NCBI RefSeq assembly: GCF_026711005.1
Contig: NZ_JAPPVJ010000002.1
Span: 620,001-684,000 of the forward strand
Length of the DNA: 64,000 bases
Source of the DNA: Sphingobacterium sp. UT-1RO-CII-1
GTDB lineage: Bacteria; Bacteroidota; Bacteroidia; Sphingobacteriales; Sphingobacteriaceae
Direction of reading: 5' to 3'
Below, one piece after another: positions 16,646-26,395 of the stretch. The first letter of the stretch is position 1, and every line of letters begins with the position of its first letter. Below the pieces are notes generated by a model. The model saw only the letters and a list, made by a program, of their open reading frames with translations, did not search any database and was not told the origin of the DNA. The position numbers were made by a program, and so were the translations under genes.

Positions 16646-17515
16646 CTAAAGTACTTGAATACCTTGAGCAGCTGTTACACCCTTAAAGTAACCTGCAGAC
16701 TCAGCTATACCTGCTAGCGGGTCTTTCATATCCTTTTCAAACTCCAAGCTACAAACACCCGAATATTTAATTTTATTCAAAGCCTTAACAAAGGCAGGAA
16801 TATCAATTACTCCTCTTCCCAGTTCGCATGTTGTGCCTTTAGCTTCTGCCATCGTCACATTTTTCAAGTGTAAGTCAAATATTCTGTCCTTATAACGAAT
16901 CAGATCTTTAATAGGATCATGCTGATCACGCATATTATGCCCCATATCAAAGCACATCCCCATTCTGCTATCTAAATTTTTGATGTAATTATAAATCACA
17001 GACGCATTAGGATAGAGTTTATCTTCCGGCCCATGATTATGTATACCGTATCTAATATTATACTCCTTACATTTCTCTGCTACATACGGAAGTACATCAG
17101 GCTCAGGAATACCTACAATTAAATCAACACCGACACGCTTTGCATATTCAAAAGCTCTATCTATCTCTGGGTTACTTTTCATATAGATAGGGCCTACAGC
17201 GTATCCTTTCACATTAGACTGTGCTAAAGTTTCATGAAAAATTTTGATCTGCTCATCCGAACTATCATAGGGTAAATGAAAATCCTTAATACACAAATAG
17301 TGTATATCCATTCTTTTCATCATTTTCAAAGATTCTTCTAAATTAAAATGTACAAAGCTATACCCCGCTACACCTAATTTTAAACCTTTCCCACCTGCAG
17401 ACTCTTTTACTCTTACATTTTCTTTATGGGGAGCACCAAAAACCTCGCCCGCTATAGCAACAGATGTGGCTGCCAGTGAAATATTTCTTAGAAATTGTCT
17501 TCTTGAATTGATCAT
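16646..17515 (-). CDS. Tat-exported sugar phosphate isomerase/epimerase-like TIM-barrel protein
   Basis: A 289-residue protein when started at the Met at 17515, which gives a twin-arginine signal (SRRQFLRNISLAATS). The mature part is an AP-endonuclease-2/xylose-isomerase-like TIM barrel. Likely metal ligands fall in VGIPEPD (Glu), GIHNHG (His), CFDMGHN (Asp/His), FDLHLKN (His) and CSLEFEKD (Glu). Tat export implies a folded, metal-loaded periplasmic enzyme acting on a sugar derivative, possibly a 3-keto or epimerised sugar; the substrate is unknown. It lies at the downstream end of the sugar-catabolic cluster on the same strand but is separated by about 240 nt. Confidence 0.85.
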   Translation of the reverse strand: MINSRRQFLRNISLAATSVAIAGEVFGAPHKENVRVKESAGGKGLKLGVAGYSFVHFNLEESLKMMKRMDIHYLCIKDFHLPYDSSDEQIKIFHETLAQSNVKGYAVGPIYMKSNPEIDRAFEYAKRVGVDLIVGIPEPDVLPYVAEKCKEYNIRYGIHNHGPEDKLYPNASVIYNYIKNLDSRMGMCFDMGHNMRDQHDPIKDLIRYKDRIFDLHLKNVTMAEAKGTTCELGRGVIDIPAFVKALNKIKYSGVCSLEFEKDMKDPLAGIAESAGYFKGVTAAQGIQVL

Positions 17516-17669
17516 AATAATTATCCGTGTTAGTTTACTAAAGTTTGACCAAAACAATAATAATAAAATTTCAGTGAAGCTTTATAGGTAACCCCCTTAA
17601 TTAAATACGAAATCGTTGTAAATTGCCTCTATATAGGAAAAACACAGCTTTTTTTAGCAGATTTCAATT

Positions 17670-17720
17670 ATTATTACTCCTACTATCCGCCATTTTTCTA
17701 TGGTAAGAAGGAGTAATAAT
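17670..17720. repeat. Intergenic inverted repeat
   Basis: ATTATTACTCCT (17670-17681) and AGGAGTAATAAT (17709-17720) form a 12-bp stem around a 27-nt loop, between the genes ending at 17754 and starting at 17515. There is no U-tract, so it may be an RNA-stability or regulatory hairpin rather than a terminator. Confidence 0.45.
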
Positions 17721-17753
17721 CAAAACCTAATTTTTTACTTTTTTAGTATATTA

Positions 17754-18446
17754 TCAAAGCTTAAAGAACCCCTCACCTAATGCAGCCTCGGGAATAGCTA
17801 CATAGGAATAATAGCTCGGTAAAAACCAACCCATCACTTCCATTATCTGATGATAACGATTTTCATTTTCAAACTGCCAGGGTGCCAAATTAAAAACTAA
17901 ATCACGGCCTTTCCCCTCTTCACTCCTATCTAATAAGCATACTTTTGGCTCTTTCACGCCTTGTGCTTCCAAAAAGGCCTTAATAACTTTTCTAGCTTTT
18001 ACAGGTAAAATATAAGCAGGAGGATTTAGTGTTTGAACACTTTGTGAGCCATCAATCACCTCGTCTTTCAGTGTAGAGTTCTCAAATATATGTGAAGTTG
18101 GTATAGCAAAGGTGCGGTGTATCGCATAATGCACTAAGTCGCCATAACTCAGTATCCACTCTACTTGATTATTTCTCGGTTCTAAAGCTATACCGAAGCC
18201 ATTCTCAAGTAGAAAATCCTCCAACATATCACCCAACACATAAAACTCTTTAAGCTGCTCGTTTTTAGGCAGAAAAAACTGAAAATAAGGAAACCCATCA
18301 GGTCCTTTTATCACCTGCGGCTCTCCGCACGCGAAAGCAGCTTGACCTACATGCGATAAGAAAGTACTCATCCATTTCTCATCACGAGACTCTCTTCCTA
18401 TCTTTAACAGGTCTCCAATAACCTGCGTGTGTTCGAAATTTTTCAT
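17754..18446 (-). CDS. Conserved-looking hypothetical protein
   Basis: A 230-residue cytosolic protein I do not recognise. No signal peptide or membrane helix. It is rich in Phe/Glu, with a DLLKIGRESRDEKWMSTFLS start, a FFLPKNEQLKEFYVLGDMLE middle and a C-terminal SYYSYVAIPEAALGEGFFKL. Codon use and smooth amino-acid composition look like a genuine core gene. It lies downstream of the YidR-like gene (140-nt gap) on the same strand. Confidence 0.7.
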   Translation of the reverse strand: MKNFEHTQVIGDLLKIGRESRDEKWMSTFLSHVGQAAFACGEPQVIKGPDGFPYFQFFLPKNEQLKEFYVLGDMLEDFLLENGFGIALEPRNNQVEWILSYGDLVHYAIHRTFAIPTSHIFENSTLKDEVIDGSQSVQTLNPPAYILPVKARKVIKAFLEAQGVKEPKVCLLDRSEEGKGRDLVFNLAPWQFENENRYHQIMEVMGWFLPSYYSYVAIPEAALGEGFFKL

Positions 18447-18586
18447 AATAAGTTTCTAATATCCTAAAATAATTCTACTTCTACCACAATTCGAGCACAA
18501 AACTGATGGCACATACAGAAAGGTATAGCGTCATATGAAAACCTTAAAATAACAGGCAACTATTAATCTGAAAAACGAAAGAGGGA

Positions 18587-19924
18587 TTACAAAGTCAATT
18601 TTTTAATCTGAATATACCACCTATTATTATTGGCCTTTACAAATTGATTAAACACAATAAACTTTCCATCAGAAGAAAAAGATGGCACACCTACAACCTC
18701 ACCATCATCATTTCCAAAATCCGTCAATCTCACTAATGAGTCTTTTAAAAGATAAAACACATAAACCTGACCTTGCGCTACGAATGTCAGCGCATCTGAC
18801 TGGGGATTCAGATTTATAGGCGAATTTATGGAAAAAGAAAAATCTGACAAATAATTTAAATTACCTGAATCAACTTCACAACGCACTAATTGATTATTAC
18901 CTTTATCATCTTTTCCCAATGCATAGATATATTTGCCATCTTGACTCGTGCGCAACCAATGTCGAAAATCAGACAAACCGTTCTCAGAACGGGTCAACCT
19001 TCTCGCTACAACCAGCTGAGGCACTCTTGGACGTTCACCTTTTTCACCTACCGCCTCTATATCGGCAAGCAATTGTTGCTTATCAATTTCCACTAAATAG
19101 ATCTCTGTAATAACCTCGCCCTGGCTATTTAAGGTATTTCCCTGAAAGACAACAGCATCATGCTTCAAACCATTAACAGCTGTAGCAGGCAGCCAGCACT
19201 CATCAAAAGCTTTAGAAATTTCATCCGACCCTTTTAAAGGATTACGCTTTACGTCAGATACTATAGCTGAATAATAAGCCCCATCATTGTTCCCTCCCAT
19301 TTTATCCACCTGTAACATCGAATCGGCCTTTACCATAACCCCTACCATACGAATATCACGATCTACATATTCGTCGTTATATGTAAAGCTGACCATTGTA
19401 CCATCGGGACTCCAACAGTGGGAATGCGTCCCACCGCGCAGAGATCCTGGTAAATAAGGGTATTCAATATCACGTGCATCTGCATCTAAAGCCGTACCTA
19501 GATCAGCCAAGTCGACTATTTTAGCTGTTCTTCTCGATATTGCATAAGGCATATGCTCATCAGCATCGGGTAGACCATGAATAAAAATGACTTTATCTTC
19601 TTTCGGATGAAATGAAGCGGCTCCTACCCCTGGCCCATAGACTGTCTGATTAGGTACTTTATACAATAAGCGTTCTTCTCCTGTATAAGCATTTACTATA
19701 CCTATCACTGCTGTTTCGCCGATTTTCGTATCATCATTTCTCCCATCAAACACAATCCATTCCCCCGATTTAGAAAAAACATTATTATGATGCAAGGTGT
19801 GTCCTTCAAGACTTCTTGTCAAATTTTCATCTCTATTCATATTTTTTTTCACAGATTGACATCCACAAAGTATAAAAAATAAAACGCCGTATTTCCAATA
19901 ATTATAAATGCTAAAACACTTCAT
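18587..19924 (-). CDS. YidR-like (DUF3748) TolB/WD40-type beta-propeller lipoprotein
   Basis: A 445-residue lipoprotein with the lipobox FFILCGC (Cys at residue 22). The rest is a propeller with repeated S-x-D-G and W-x-x-D-G blades: HCWSPDGTMVSFTYNDEY, WLRTSQDGKYIYALGKDD, PSFSSDGKFIVFNQF. The opening EGHTLHHNNVFSKSGEWIVF followed by DGRND, and SFHPKEDKVIFIHGLPD, resemble E. coli YidR (DUF3748). YidR has no proven activity; propellers of this kind bind or cleave glycans or act as sensors. It is downstream of the BNR gene in a sugar-use cluster, with a hairpin between the two genes that may lower its expression. Confidence 0.78.
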   Translation of the reverse strand: MKCFSIYNYWKYGVLFFILCGCQSVKKNMNRDENLTRSLEGHTLHHNNVFSKSGEWIVFDGRNDDTKIGETAVIGIVNAYTGEERLLYKVPNQTVYGPGVGAASFHPKEDKVIFIHGLPDADEHMPYAISRRTAKIVDLADLGTALDADARDIEYPYLPGSLRGGTHSHCWSPDGTMVSFTYNDEYVDRDIRMVGVMVKADSMLQVDKMGGNNDGAYYSAIVSDVKRNPLKGSDEISKAFDECWLPATAVNGLKHDAVVFQGNTLNSQGEVITEIYLVEIDKQQLLADIEAVGEKGERPRVPQLVVARRLTRSENGLSDFRHWLRTSQDGKYIYALGKDDKGNNQLVRCEVDSGNLNYLSDFSFSINSPINLNPQSDALTFVAQGQVYVFYLLKDSLVRLTDFGNDDGEVVGVPSFSSDGKFIVFNQFVKANNNRWYIQIKKLTL

Positions 19925-19941
19925 TTATTATATAAAAAATA

Positions 19942-19970
19942 TGGAGCGCTTATAGAATAAGCGGCTCCAC
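19942..19970 (-). terminator. Intercistronic terminator-like hairpin
   Basis: TGGAGCGCTTAT pairs with ATAAGCGGCTCCA (19942-19953 with 19957-19969, one bulge). The minus-strand transcript continues ATATTTTTTATA. It sits between the BNR gene stop (19978) and the YidR-like start (19924), so it is probably a partial terminator that tunes the downstream gene. Confidence 0.6.
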
Positions 19971-19977
19971 CGCCCGA

Positions 19978-21147
19978 TTATAAATCTCTAAAGTTACTGA
20001 TGCGATGAAAGGTTAAATAATTGGCATCATGATTATTATGGGCATTATTTTCACCATCAAAATAAGCTGTTCTAGAAAGTAGAATAATATCATTTTCTTC
20101 AAATGACCAGTCCACATACTGAAACCCATGATACAACACATCTTCATGTGCTAGTATAATTTGCACATCCTCCCAATTCAATAAATCATGGGACTTTCTA
20201 AGCATCAATGTGTTCCTCGTTGTTGCTGAATTCCGACTGGGGTATTTTTTCTTAACTTCATCTGAAACAACATTTACTAGTGTCCAGTAGGCATTGGATT
20301 TAGGGTCATATTTTACGACAAATTTTTTCGAACCGCCAGGAAAATCAATAAAACCTGTAGCTGGCTCAAAATTCATTTCTTTACCATTTTCTAAGATTTG
20401 CACCATTGCAGCCTTCTCATTTTGACTCGTTTTATCATCTACCCGCAACATATCCCACATCCTATTTTCTCTATCTATTACAAAATTCCCCTCCAACCAC
20501 CCACCAAAATTACCTTGCAAATAAGTTTCATCATAATAGACGGGGTCACTTGCACGCCATGACTCGGCTTTTAATAAATCGGCATCTATAGCAGCGCTCA
20601 TCACCATGGCTCCATATCGTTTTCCCCATTGCCTTATTGGCCCATGCGCTGTCTCCATAGGCCTCCATAGCCTACCATTATATTCTATTATGGGCATTGG
20701 TGCACAATGAAACTCTCCTGTTAACAAAACACCATTATCTTTATTCGTAGGCTGCGTCCAGGTTTTACCTTCATCGGTAGACTTTCTGATCAAAACAGTA
20801 CCGTGATGTCTGTCGGGCCCTAAAAAATATAACGTTCCTCGATGTACAAATAATGAACTCCAAAACGCCCCATAAACTGTGCTCTGCAATTGCCATTTTA
20901 CTCCCTTATCCTTCGATATATAAATCCTTGAAACAGCCTGTTGCCATTCTGAACTCTCTGGGCCAAAGAAATCATGCGCAGCTATATAATCACCGTTAGG
21001 CATAACAACCAAACTAGGAGATCCGATATACTTTTGAGACGATGCAGGTTCGTAACAAACAATCTCCCCCGGCACCTTTTGCGAAAAACAAATAAAAGGT
21101 AATATCATAAACAACAAAGTATTACACAGTGATTTATTACTTTTCAT
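19978..21147 (-). CDS. Secreted BNR-repeat (sialidase-fold) protein
   Basis: A 389-residue exported protein (signal peptide ending near CFSQ). It has a six-bladed sialidase-like fold suggested by Asp-box motifs (YISKDKGVKW and KSTDEGKTWTQ) and repeated W/G strands. The N-terminal position where true sialidases carry R-[IL]-P reads YIGSPSLVV, without the arginine triad's first member. A different glycoside target is therefore likely, and calling it neuraminidase would be unsafe. It follows the Na+/solute symporter gene by 51 nt in the same operon, consistent with release of the sugar that the operon imports. Confidence 0.8.
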   Translation of the reverse strand: MKSNKSLCNTLLFMILPFICFSQKVPGEIVCYEPASSQKYIGSPSLVVMPNGDYIAAHDFFGPESSEWQQAVSRIYISKDKGVKWQLQSTVYGAFWSSLFVHRGTLYFLGPDRHHGTVLIRKSTDEGKTWTQPTNKDNGVLLTGEFHCAPMPIIEYNGRLWRPMETAHGPIRQWGKRYGAMVMSAAIDADLLKAESWRASDPVYYDETYLQGNFGGWLEGNFVIDRENRMWDMLRVDDKTSQNEKAAMVQILENGKEMNFEPATGFIDFPGGSKKFVVKYDPKSNAYWTLVNVVSDEVKKKYPSRNSATTRNTLMLRKSHDLLNWEDVQIILAHEDVLYHGFQYVDWSFEENDIILLSRTAYFDGENNAHNNHDANYLTFHRISNFRDL

Positions 21148-21198
21148 ATTTTTTCTGTAAAAGATTTAGAAAATATATTAACATAGAGCTGGATCAGT

Positions 21199-22749
21199 TT
21201 ATTTTTTCCGTATTCGTTGACTAATACTACCTACAAGAAAAATAGTTAGTGTTCCCACCACAATGATCATATTGGAGTGCAATGGATTTTTCAGATGAGC
21301 CAAATCTGCTGGCAGAATGTATGAAAAAGTCATCCATAAAATAACTAATATACCGGCTATTGTACCCACAACTGCATCTTTATTTCCAACATGCTTACCA
21401 ATGAGTCCAAGTAAGAAAAGTCCCAACATTCCACCAGCAAATATACCTGATAAAGTCCACCAAATATCCAACAAACTTTTTACTCCAATCATTGCAATCC
21501 CACATAACATACCTACCAAACCTACAATCACAGTTGCAATATATAGCACTTTCAGACTTTTACTATCCGTTGCCTTTTTATTAAAATAGCGTTTATAAAT
21601 ATCTTCTGTAAATACTGTTGCTGAAGCATTCATGCCTGAGCTTATCGTACTCATAGCAGCTGAAAGGATAGCTGAAACAATAAGCCCTAAGATACCGGTC
21701 GGGATCATATTTACCATAAAATGAGGCATAATCTTATCACCATAATCTGCTGGCAATAATGTAGAAGCGAGTTCTTTTACGGCTGGATTATCTTGCGATA
21801 GCCCCAATTGCTCTGCAGCTGCCTGCAGCTTTATGCCGACTAATAAATCTGGGTTTTGTTGATAGTAGGTATATAAACACGCACCGATAATAAAAAACAA
21901 TAAGGAGACAGGCACGTAAATCCAAACACATAACCAAACCGACTTATTCGCTTCTTTTGCAGACTTTGCAGTATGATAACGCTGTACATAATTTTGATCC
22001 ATTCCAAAATTATTAAGGTTAATAAAAAAGCCGTACAACAATACAACCCAGAACGAAGAGCTTACAAAATCTAATTCAAATGTTCCTAAAGAAAACTTCC
22101 CCTCTGCTTTACCCATAGCAATGATATCCGAAAACCCTCCTGGCACCTCTTTTACAACGAGATATATAATTATCAAAGCGCCAATAGTCTTCAGAATACC
22201 CTGCACTACTTCAGTCCAAATTACTGCTTCTATTCCTCCCATTACAGTATAAATAACGATACATATGCCTGTAATAAGCATAATAGCAACCATACCATAA
22301 CCGGTCAAAGCCTGTAATGTCAACGATATTCCAAAAAATATAGAACCGATCCTTGCCAGCTGTGTCAATAAAAAACAAGCTACCGCATAAGTCCGTGCCC
22401 AAGTTCCAAACCTTTGCTCTAAATTAGTATAAGCAGACACTTCTCCTGTACTTCTATAAAAAGGAACAAAATACTTGGTTGCCACCCATGCAGCCAAAGG
22501 CATGGACAAGCTAAACACAAAAGCATTCCAATTGCCTCCAAATGCTTTCCCAGGAACCCCTAAAAACGTATTAGAACTTAAAAATGTAGCGTATATAGAT
22601 ATACCAATTGCCCAACCAGGAATCCGACCTGCAGCTCGTGTAAATTCATCTGCCGATGTATTTCTCCGAGAAAAATAAACACCAACAAGCACCATTGCAA
22701 TTAAATATACAACAATAATGGCTAAGTCAATAAAGGGTAAATTATTCAT
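21199..22749 (-). CDS. Sodium/solute symporter (SSS family), sugar-type
   Basis: A 516-residue inner-membrane transporter with about 13 to 14 helices. It starts with FIDLAIIVVYLIAMVLVGVY, has the SSS core GIYATFLSSNTFLGVPGKAF-like TM1-TM3 block, and SAILSAAMSTISSGMNASAT in TM8-9, the Na+-site region of SGLT-like carriers. It probably imports the monosaccharide processed by the neighbouring isomerase and kinase. Its start overlaps the end of the kinase gene by 8 nt, indicating translational coupling. Confidence 0.92.
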   Translation of the reverse strand: MNNLPFIDLAIIVVYLIAMVLVGVYFSRRNTSADEFTRAAGRIPGWAIGISIYATFLSSNTFLGVPGKAFGGNWNAFVFSLSMPLAAWVATKYFVPFYRSTGEVSAYTNLEQRFGTWARTYAVACFLLTQLARIGSIFFGISLTLQALTGYGMVAIMLITGICIVIYTVMGGIEAVIWTEVVQGILKTIGALIIIYLVVKEVPGGFSDIIAMGKAEGKFSLGTFELDFVSSSFWVVLLYGFFINLNNFGMDQNYVQRYHTAKSAKEANKSVWLCVWIYVPVSLLFFIIGACLYTYYQQNPDLLVGIKLQAAAEQLGLSQDNPAVKELASTLLPADYGDKIMPHFMVNMIPTGILGLIVSAILSAAMSTISSGMNASATVFTEDIYKRYFNKKATDSKSLKVLYIATVIVGLVGMLCGIAMIGVKSLLDIWWTLSGIFAGGMLGLFLLGLIGKHVGNKDAVVGTIAGILVILWMTFSYILPADLAHLKNPLHSNMIIVVGTLTIFLVGSISQRIRKK

Positions 22750-24382
22750 AATTCAGTCGACTTAAAGTCTTATATTTTTTGTACAAAATATTATAAATTT
22801 CTTGTTTACTAGCATTCGGAATGTAATTTTTATTTACTGCGGCTGATAAATTTTTCTTCGCTTTTTGTACATTTTCAAAAAGTCCAGCAGCAGTTGCTGC
22901 GAACACCGCAGCTCCTAAAGCACATGTTTGATCGCTATCTACCACCTTTACCTCGAAATTCAGAACGTCTGCTAAAACTTGCATCACATAGGGAGATCTA
23001 TTAGCTATTCCTCCTGTTGCTATGACCTCATTGATAGCAATACCAGCAGACTGAAAGCGCTCTATAATCGCTTTAGAACCAAAGGCAGTCCCTTCTACTA
23101 AAGCTTTAAAAACATGTTCAGCCCCTGTCGCCAATGAAAAACCCATAGCGGCTGATTTAATAGTAAAGTCCGCATCTGGTGTTCTGCGTCCGTTAAAATA
23201 ATCGGTAAAAACTAAATCATCTTCCTTCACCGATAATAAAGCTGCTTTATCACTGAGATAACTCAAAAAATTATCTTCCAAGTATTGTTTGTGTTGTTTA
23301 TCTATATTTTCTCCGGACATTTCGAATACAGACTTCAACAACATATCCCTAAACCACCTGTATACATCACCAAAGGCAGATTGACCTGCTTCAAACCCTA
23401 CTGTATCGGGATCTATAGAACCATCCACCTGTCCACAAATCCCATCTACCAAAGGTGGCGCTACCCCTTTCGGCACTGTCAACATATCACAGGTTGATGT
23501 GCCTACTACTTTTATCAAAGCATATGGTTGTATACCAGCACCTATTGCTCCATGATGTGCATCTATCCCTCCCACTGTAATTTTAGTATCAGGGGAAAGC
23601 CCAAACTTATCGACAAAATATGGTGCTATATTGCCAAAAACCTCATTCGAAGTATATGTTTTTGTATAGAACCTATTATTCAGTTGATAAAATGATGGAT
23701 CTAATGAGCACAAAAACTCTTTAGAAGGCAAGCCTCCATACTGTTCATTCCACATTGCCTTATGCCCTGCTGCACAACGGTTACGCTTCACGTCTGAAAG
23801 CTTTTTCACTCCGCTCAAATAAGCAGGAACCCAATCCGACTGCTCCATCCAGGAAAAAGCTTGTTCTTTTACACGACTATCACGCCGGTTTACATACAAT
23901 ATCTTAGACCAAAACCACTCTGAAGAATAAATCCCTCCGCTATACACCGTATAGTCTACTTTCCATTTTTTTGCTAAAGCATTAATCTCGTCAGCTTCCT
24001 TTATTGCAGTATGGTCTTTCCATAATATAAACATCGCATTCGGATTATCTTTAAATTCTTCTTGCATAGCCAATGGCTGTACATTTTCATCGACTGCCAC
24101 GGGTGTTGAACCTGTCGTGTTCGATCCTATTGCAACAATGTTTTTTCTATCCGACGCTGCTATATCTTTCAGCAAAGTTTCCAGCAGGTCATCAATAGCT
24201 TCTATATAATCCAGCGGATGCTGCCTATATTGATCCAGTTCAGCATCACAATAAAGACCTTTCTTCCATCTACTAAACTCCGAAACAGCTTTAGTTAAAA
24301 TCTCACCTGTTGCCGTTTCAACAAGAATGGCCCGCGCCGAATCTGTACCAAAATCAATTCCTATAACCCATTTACCCTTCAT
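22742..24382 (-). CDS. FGGY-family carbohydrate kinase (ribulokinase-like)
   Basis: A 546-residue kinase when started at the ATG at 24382 (the longer frame needs a GTG inside the upstream gene). The N-terminal phosphate motif WVIGIDFGTDSARAILVE, the catalytic-Asp block VGGIDAHHGAIGAG and a C-terminal ATGGIANRSPYVMQVLAD match FGGY kinases. The length and the GLYCDAELDQYRQHPLDY segment fit the ribulokinase (AraB) branch. It phosphorylates a ketopentose or ketose made by the isomerase encoded 10 nt upstream. The exact sugar is not determinable. Confidence 0.9.
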   Translation of the reverse strand: MKGKWVIGIDFGTDSARAILVETATGEILTKAVSEFSRWKKGLYCDAELDQYRQHPLDYIEAIDDLLETLLKDIAASDRKNIVAIGSNTTGSTPVAVDENVQPLAMQEEFKDNPNAMFILWKDHTAIKEADEINALAKKWKVDYTVYSGGIYSSEWFWSKILYVNRRDSRVKEQAFSWMEQSDWVPAYLSGVKKLSDVKRNRCAAGHKAMWNEQYGGLPSKEFLCSLDPSFYQLNNRFYTKTYTSNEVFGNIAPYFVDKFGLSPDTKITVGGIDAHHGAIGAGIQPYALIKVVGTSTCDMLTVPKGVAPPLVDGICGQVDGSIDPDTVGFEAGQSAFGDVYRWFRDMLLKSVFEMSGENIDKQHKQYLEDNFLSYLSDKAALLSVKEDDLVFTDYFNGRRTPDADFTIKSAAMGFSLATGAEHVFKALVEGTAFGSKAIIERFQSAGIAINEVIATGGIANRSPYVMQVLADVLNFEVKVVDSDQTCALGAAVFAATAAGLFENVQKAKKNLSAAVNKNYIPNASKQEIYNILYKKYKTLSRLNYE

Positions 24383-24392
24383 CTTATCATAC

Positions 24393-26000
24393 TTAAACCC
24401 CACAGAAGTTCACTTTAACACCTAGCTTATCAAAAGTTGCAGCCTTAATCCGAGCCGCCCTTTCCACATCATAATCTCCATCAACATATACCACCTGAAT
24501 ATGGTTTGCTTTGTGCTTCGCCATCATTTGATTCCTACTTACATTATCTAAAACAGCATGCATAATTGGCCATTCCGGATTCGTTAATTTCCACCGTCTC
24601 TCTGTCTCTTCTTTACTCAATTCAACAACTTTTCCAGTTCCTATGTCACAATGCAATTCATTATTCTCAATATACACTCTACTCCAAACGATTTTACCAG
24701 GTCTACTGACTCCTCTTAACGTCCCTCCTCCTTTTTTAAAAAACATTGGCGGCTGCCTTATGCTGTCGGCACCCTTATAGCCGTCAATAAAATGAGATGC
24801 AGGCGCAGCTCCTGAAATTAAAAATACCCATACAAACTCTTCTCTTCCATCCACCTCTATGTATTCGCCATAACGGATATCATGCAAGGTATTATCGCCA
24901 TTTAAACCTAGTTCCCGCCACAAATGATAAGTTATGTATCCGTCAATACCGGCACATTCATCCACCTCATTAAAGTGTGGCAAAGCTTCTCCCTCATAAA
25001 GTATCTTTCCTTCCGCATTTTTGACTGGCGGTCTATCGGTATTGTTCAATAACCCCTCTACCAGATCACTGGCAGGCGTTAACTCTTTTAAACCTTGCTG
25101 ATATTGTATACCTATTGCAGCACAGCCAAACTCGTCGGCTAAGCGTAAAGCGGCGATATACATTTTACACTGTATTAATGTTTGTTCTTTGGTCAGCTGG
25201 TTTATTGGGTCATCTCCCCAGTCAAAACGCATGCCTTTATTCAACATCCAATCTAAAACTGCATTCGCCTCCACATCAGTTATTTCTAACATTTTTGCAT
25301 AAAGCGTCGATTGGCTTAAACGCTCCTTATAAATCCCCAAACAGTGTATTAAAGCATCAGGTACTATTGCATTAAACATCCCCATGCACCCCTCATCAAA
25401 AACTCCGAATATAACTTTCTCTTCCAACAATTTTTCAGCAAAAGAAGATGCTAATCCCTTGTCTTTTACAGATAATCCAACATCTGTAAACGCACTAACA
25501 TGGCTATAATCATGCTTAATAGCTTCTCCTGTCAACCACTTTTCCAATCTTTGCAAAAAGAACGTATCCTCGAAATCCACCGACCATAGAAAGCTGTACG
25601 CTTTTTCCGCTTTGGTCAATGAACCTGTAAGATTCAAAGCGCCTACCAACCCTGGATATGTTCCATCCCAGTTAGCTACAATCAAAATCGGTCCTCTATG
25701 CGACAATAAACCTGCTAAAACATGATGACTATATTGCCAAGTACTTATTGCAACAATCAAATAAGCGTCCTTATTTATCTTTCTAAACATCTCCATCCCC
25801 ACGTATTGGTAGTCTACAAAACCATGCCCCTTGTCACTATTAAAGTCATATGCTTTCCACGATGTCCATCCAAATTTAGCCAAAGCTTCATCCAGCTTTT
25901 TTTCCATCGTTTCTTGCATTGGCCAACAATCTAAGTTTGCTGAAGGTCTTAAATCGCCACTGCGGACTATCACTACTTGTTTAGATTCTAATCGTGTCAT
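24393..26000 (-). CDS. L-fucose/L-arabinose isomerase family protein
   Basis: A 535-residue aldose-ketose isomerase when started at the Met at 26000 (upstream codons to 26039 are probably untranslated). The N-terminal half carries the fucose-isomerase fold features (VAISTWQYSHHVLAGLLS, ILIVANWDGTYPGLVG), and the middle has FGVFDEGCMGMFNA, a likely metal-site Glu/Asp region. The C-terminal half resembles FucI C-domain sequences (YIEVDGREEFVWVFLISG). First gene of the sugar operon; converts an aldose to a ketose for the downstream kinase. The substrate could be arabinose, fucose or a rarer sugar. Confidence 0.82.
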   Translation of the reverse strand: MTRLESKQVVIVRSGDLRPSANLDCWPMQETMEKKLDEALAKFGWTSWKAYDFNSDKGHGFVDYQYVGMEMFRKINKDAYLIVAISTWQYSHHVLAGLLSHRGPILIVANWDGTYPGLVGALNLTGSLTKAEKAYSFLWSVDFEDTFFLQRLEKWLTGEAIKHDYSHVSAFTDVGLSVKDKGLASSFAEKLLEEKVIFGVFDEGCMGMFNAIVPDALIHCLGIYKERLSQSTLYAKMLEITDVEANAVLDWMLNKGMRFDWGDDPINQLTKEQTLIQCKMYIAALRLADEFGCAAIGIQYQQGLKELTPASDLVEGLLNNTDRPPVKNAEGKILYEGEALPHFNEVDECAGIDGYITYHLWRELGLNGDNTLHDIRYGEYIEVDGREEFVWVFLISGAAPASHFIDGYKGADSIRQPPMFFKKGGGTLRGVSRPGKIVWSRVYIENNELHCDIGTGKVVELSKEETERRWKLTNPEWPIMHAVLDNVSRNQMMAKHKANHIQVVYVDGDYDVERAARIKAATFDKLGVKVNFCGV

Positions 26001-26395
26001 AAATACTCGTGTTTTGGTTATAAAACAAATATCTTCCAAAAAACCGATCTATTTTTTCAAGAAATTATCCAATTATTCTAACATCATACCATTTTTACCT
26101 CTTCCACTCCTCAAGTGACTTGTAAGTATTAATAATTGATATACCCATAATTTAGTCTACTGCTGAAAATTAAATCCAACACATCTTTACATAAACTAAA
26201 GGTATAAAATTCAAACAATAGACAGAGCTCCTACCCTTTAAAAAATGAAAAAATAGAGTTGATAGCCCTCCTTATAGCCAAGGTCTTACTATTCCCTATA
26301 AAACTTATAGACTAAATTTAAAATCACTAAAAAAACAGTATCTTTGTCCTCACAAAAACCCTACTGATGGTTTGTTCGCATGAACGAAGGTTTAT
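26001..26395. other. Divergent intergenic region between the sugar operon and metNIQ
   Basis: It contains the leader of the isomerase gene (left), a metN promoter at 26339-26346 and a small hairpin (GTTCGCATGAAC, about 26370-26382) just before the metN start. I looked for a SAM riboswitch and did not see its conserved core. No gene is visible. Confidence 0.4.
26339..26346 (+). promoter_or_regulatory. Candidate metN -7 element (TATCTTTG)
   Basis: A perfect TAnnTTTG octamer, 49 nt upstream of the metN ATG. The -33 region has only TTTA at an 18-nt spacing, so the promoter may be weak or activated. Confidence 0.5.

Noticed and set aside
19978..21147. Calling the BNR protein a sialidase (nanH)
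   Set aside because: Asp-boxes are present but the N-terminal Arg-containing catalytic motif is not seen (YIGSPSLVV), so a specific sialidase name is not justified.
26150..26395. SAM riboswitch upstream of metNIQ
   Set aside because: A methionine uptake operon makes one plausible, but I could not find the conserved SAM-I or SAM-II core; only a short hairpin before the ATG is present.
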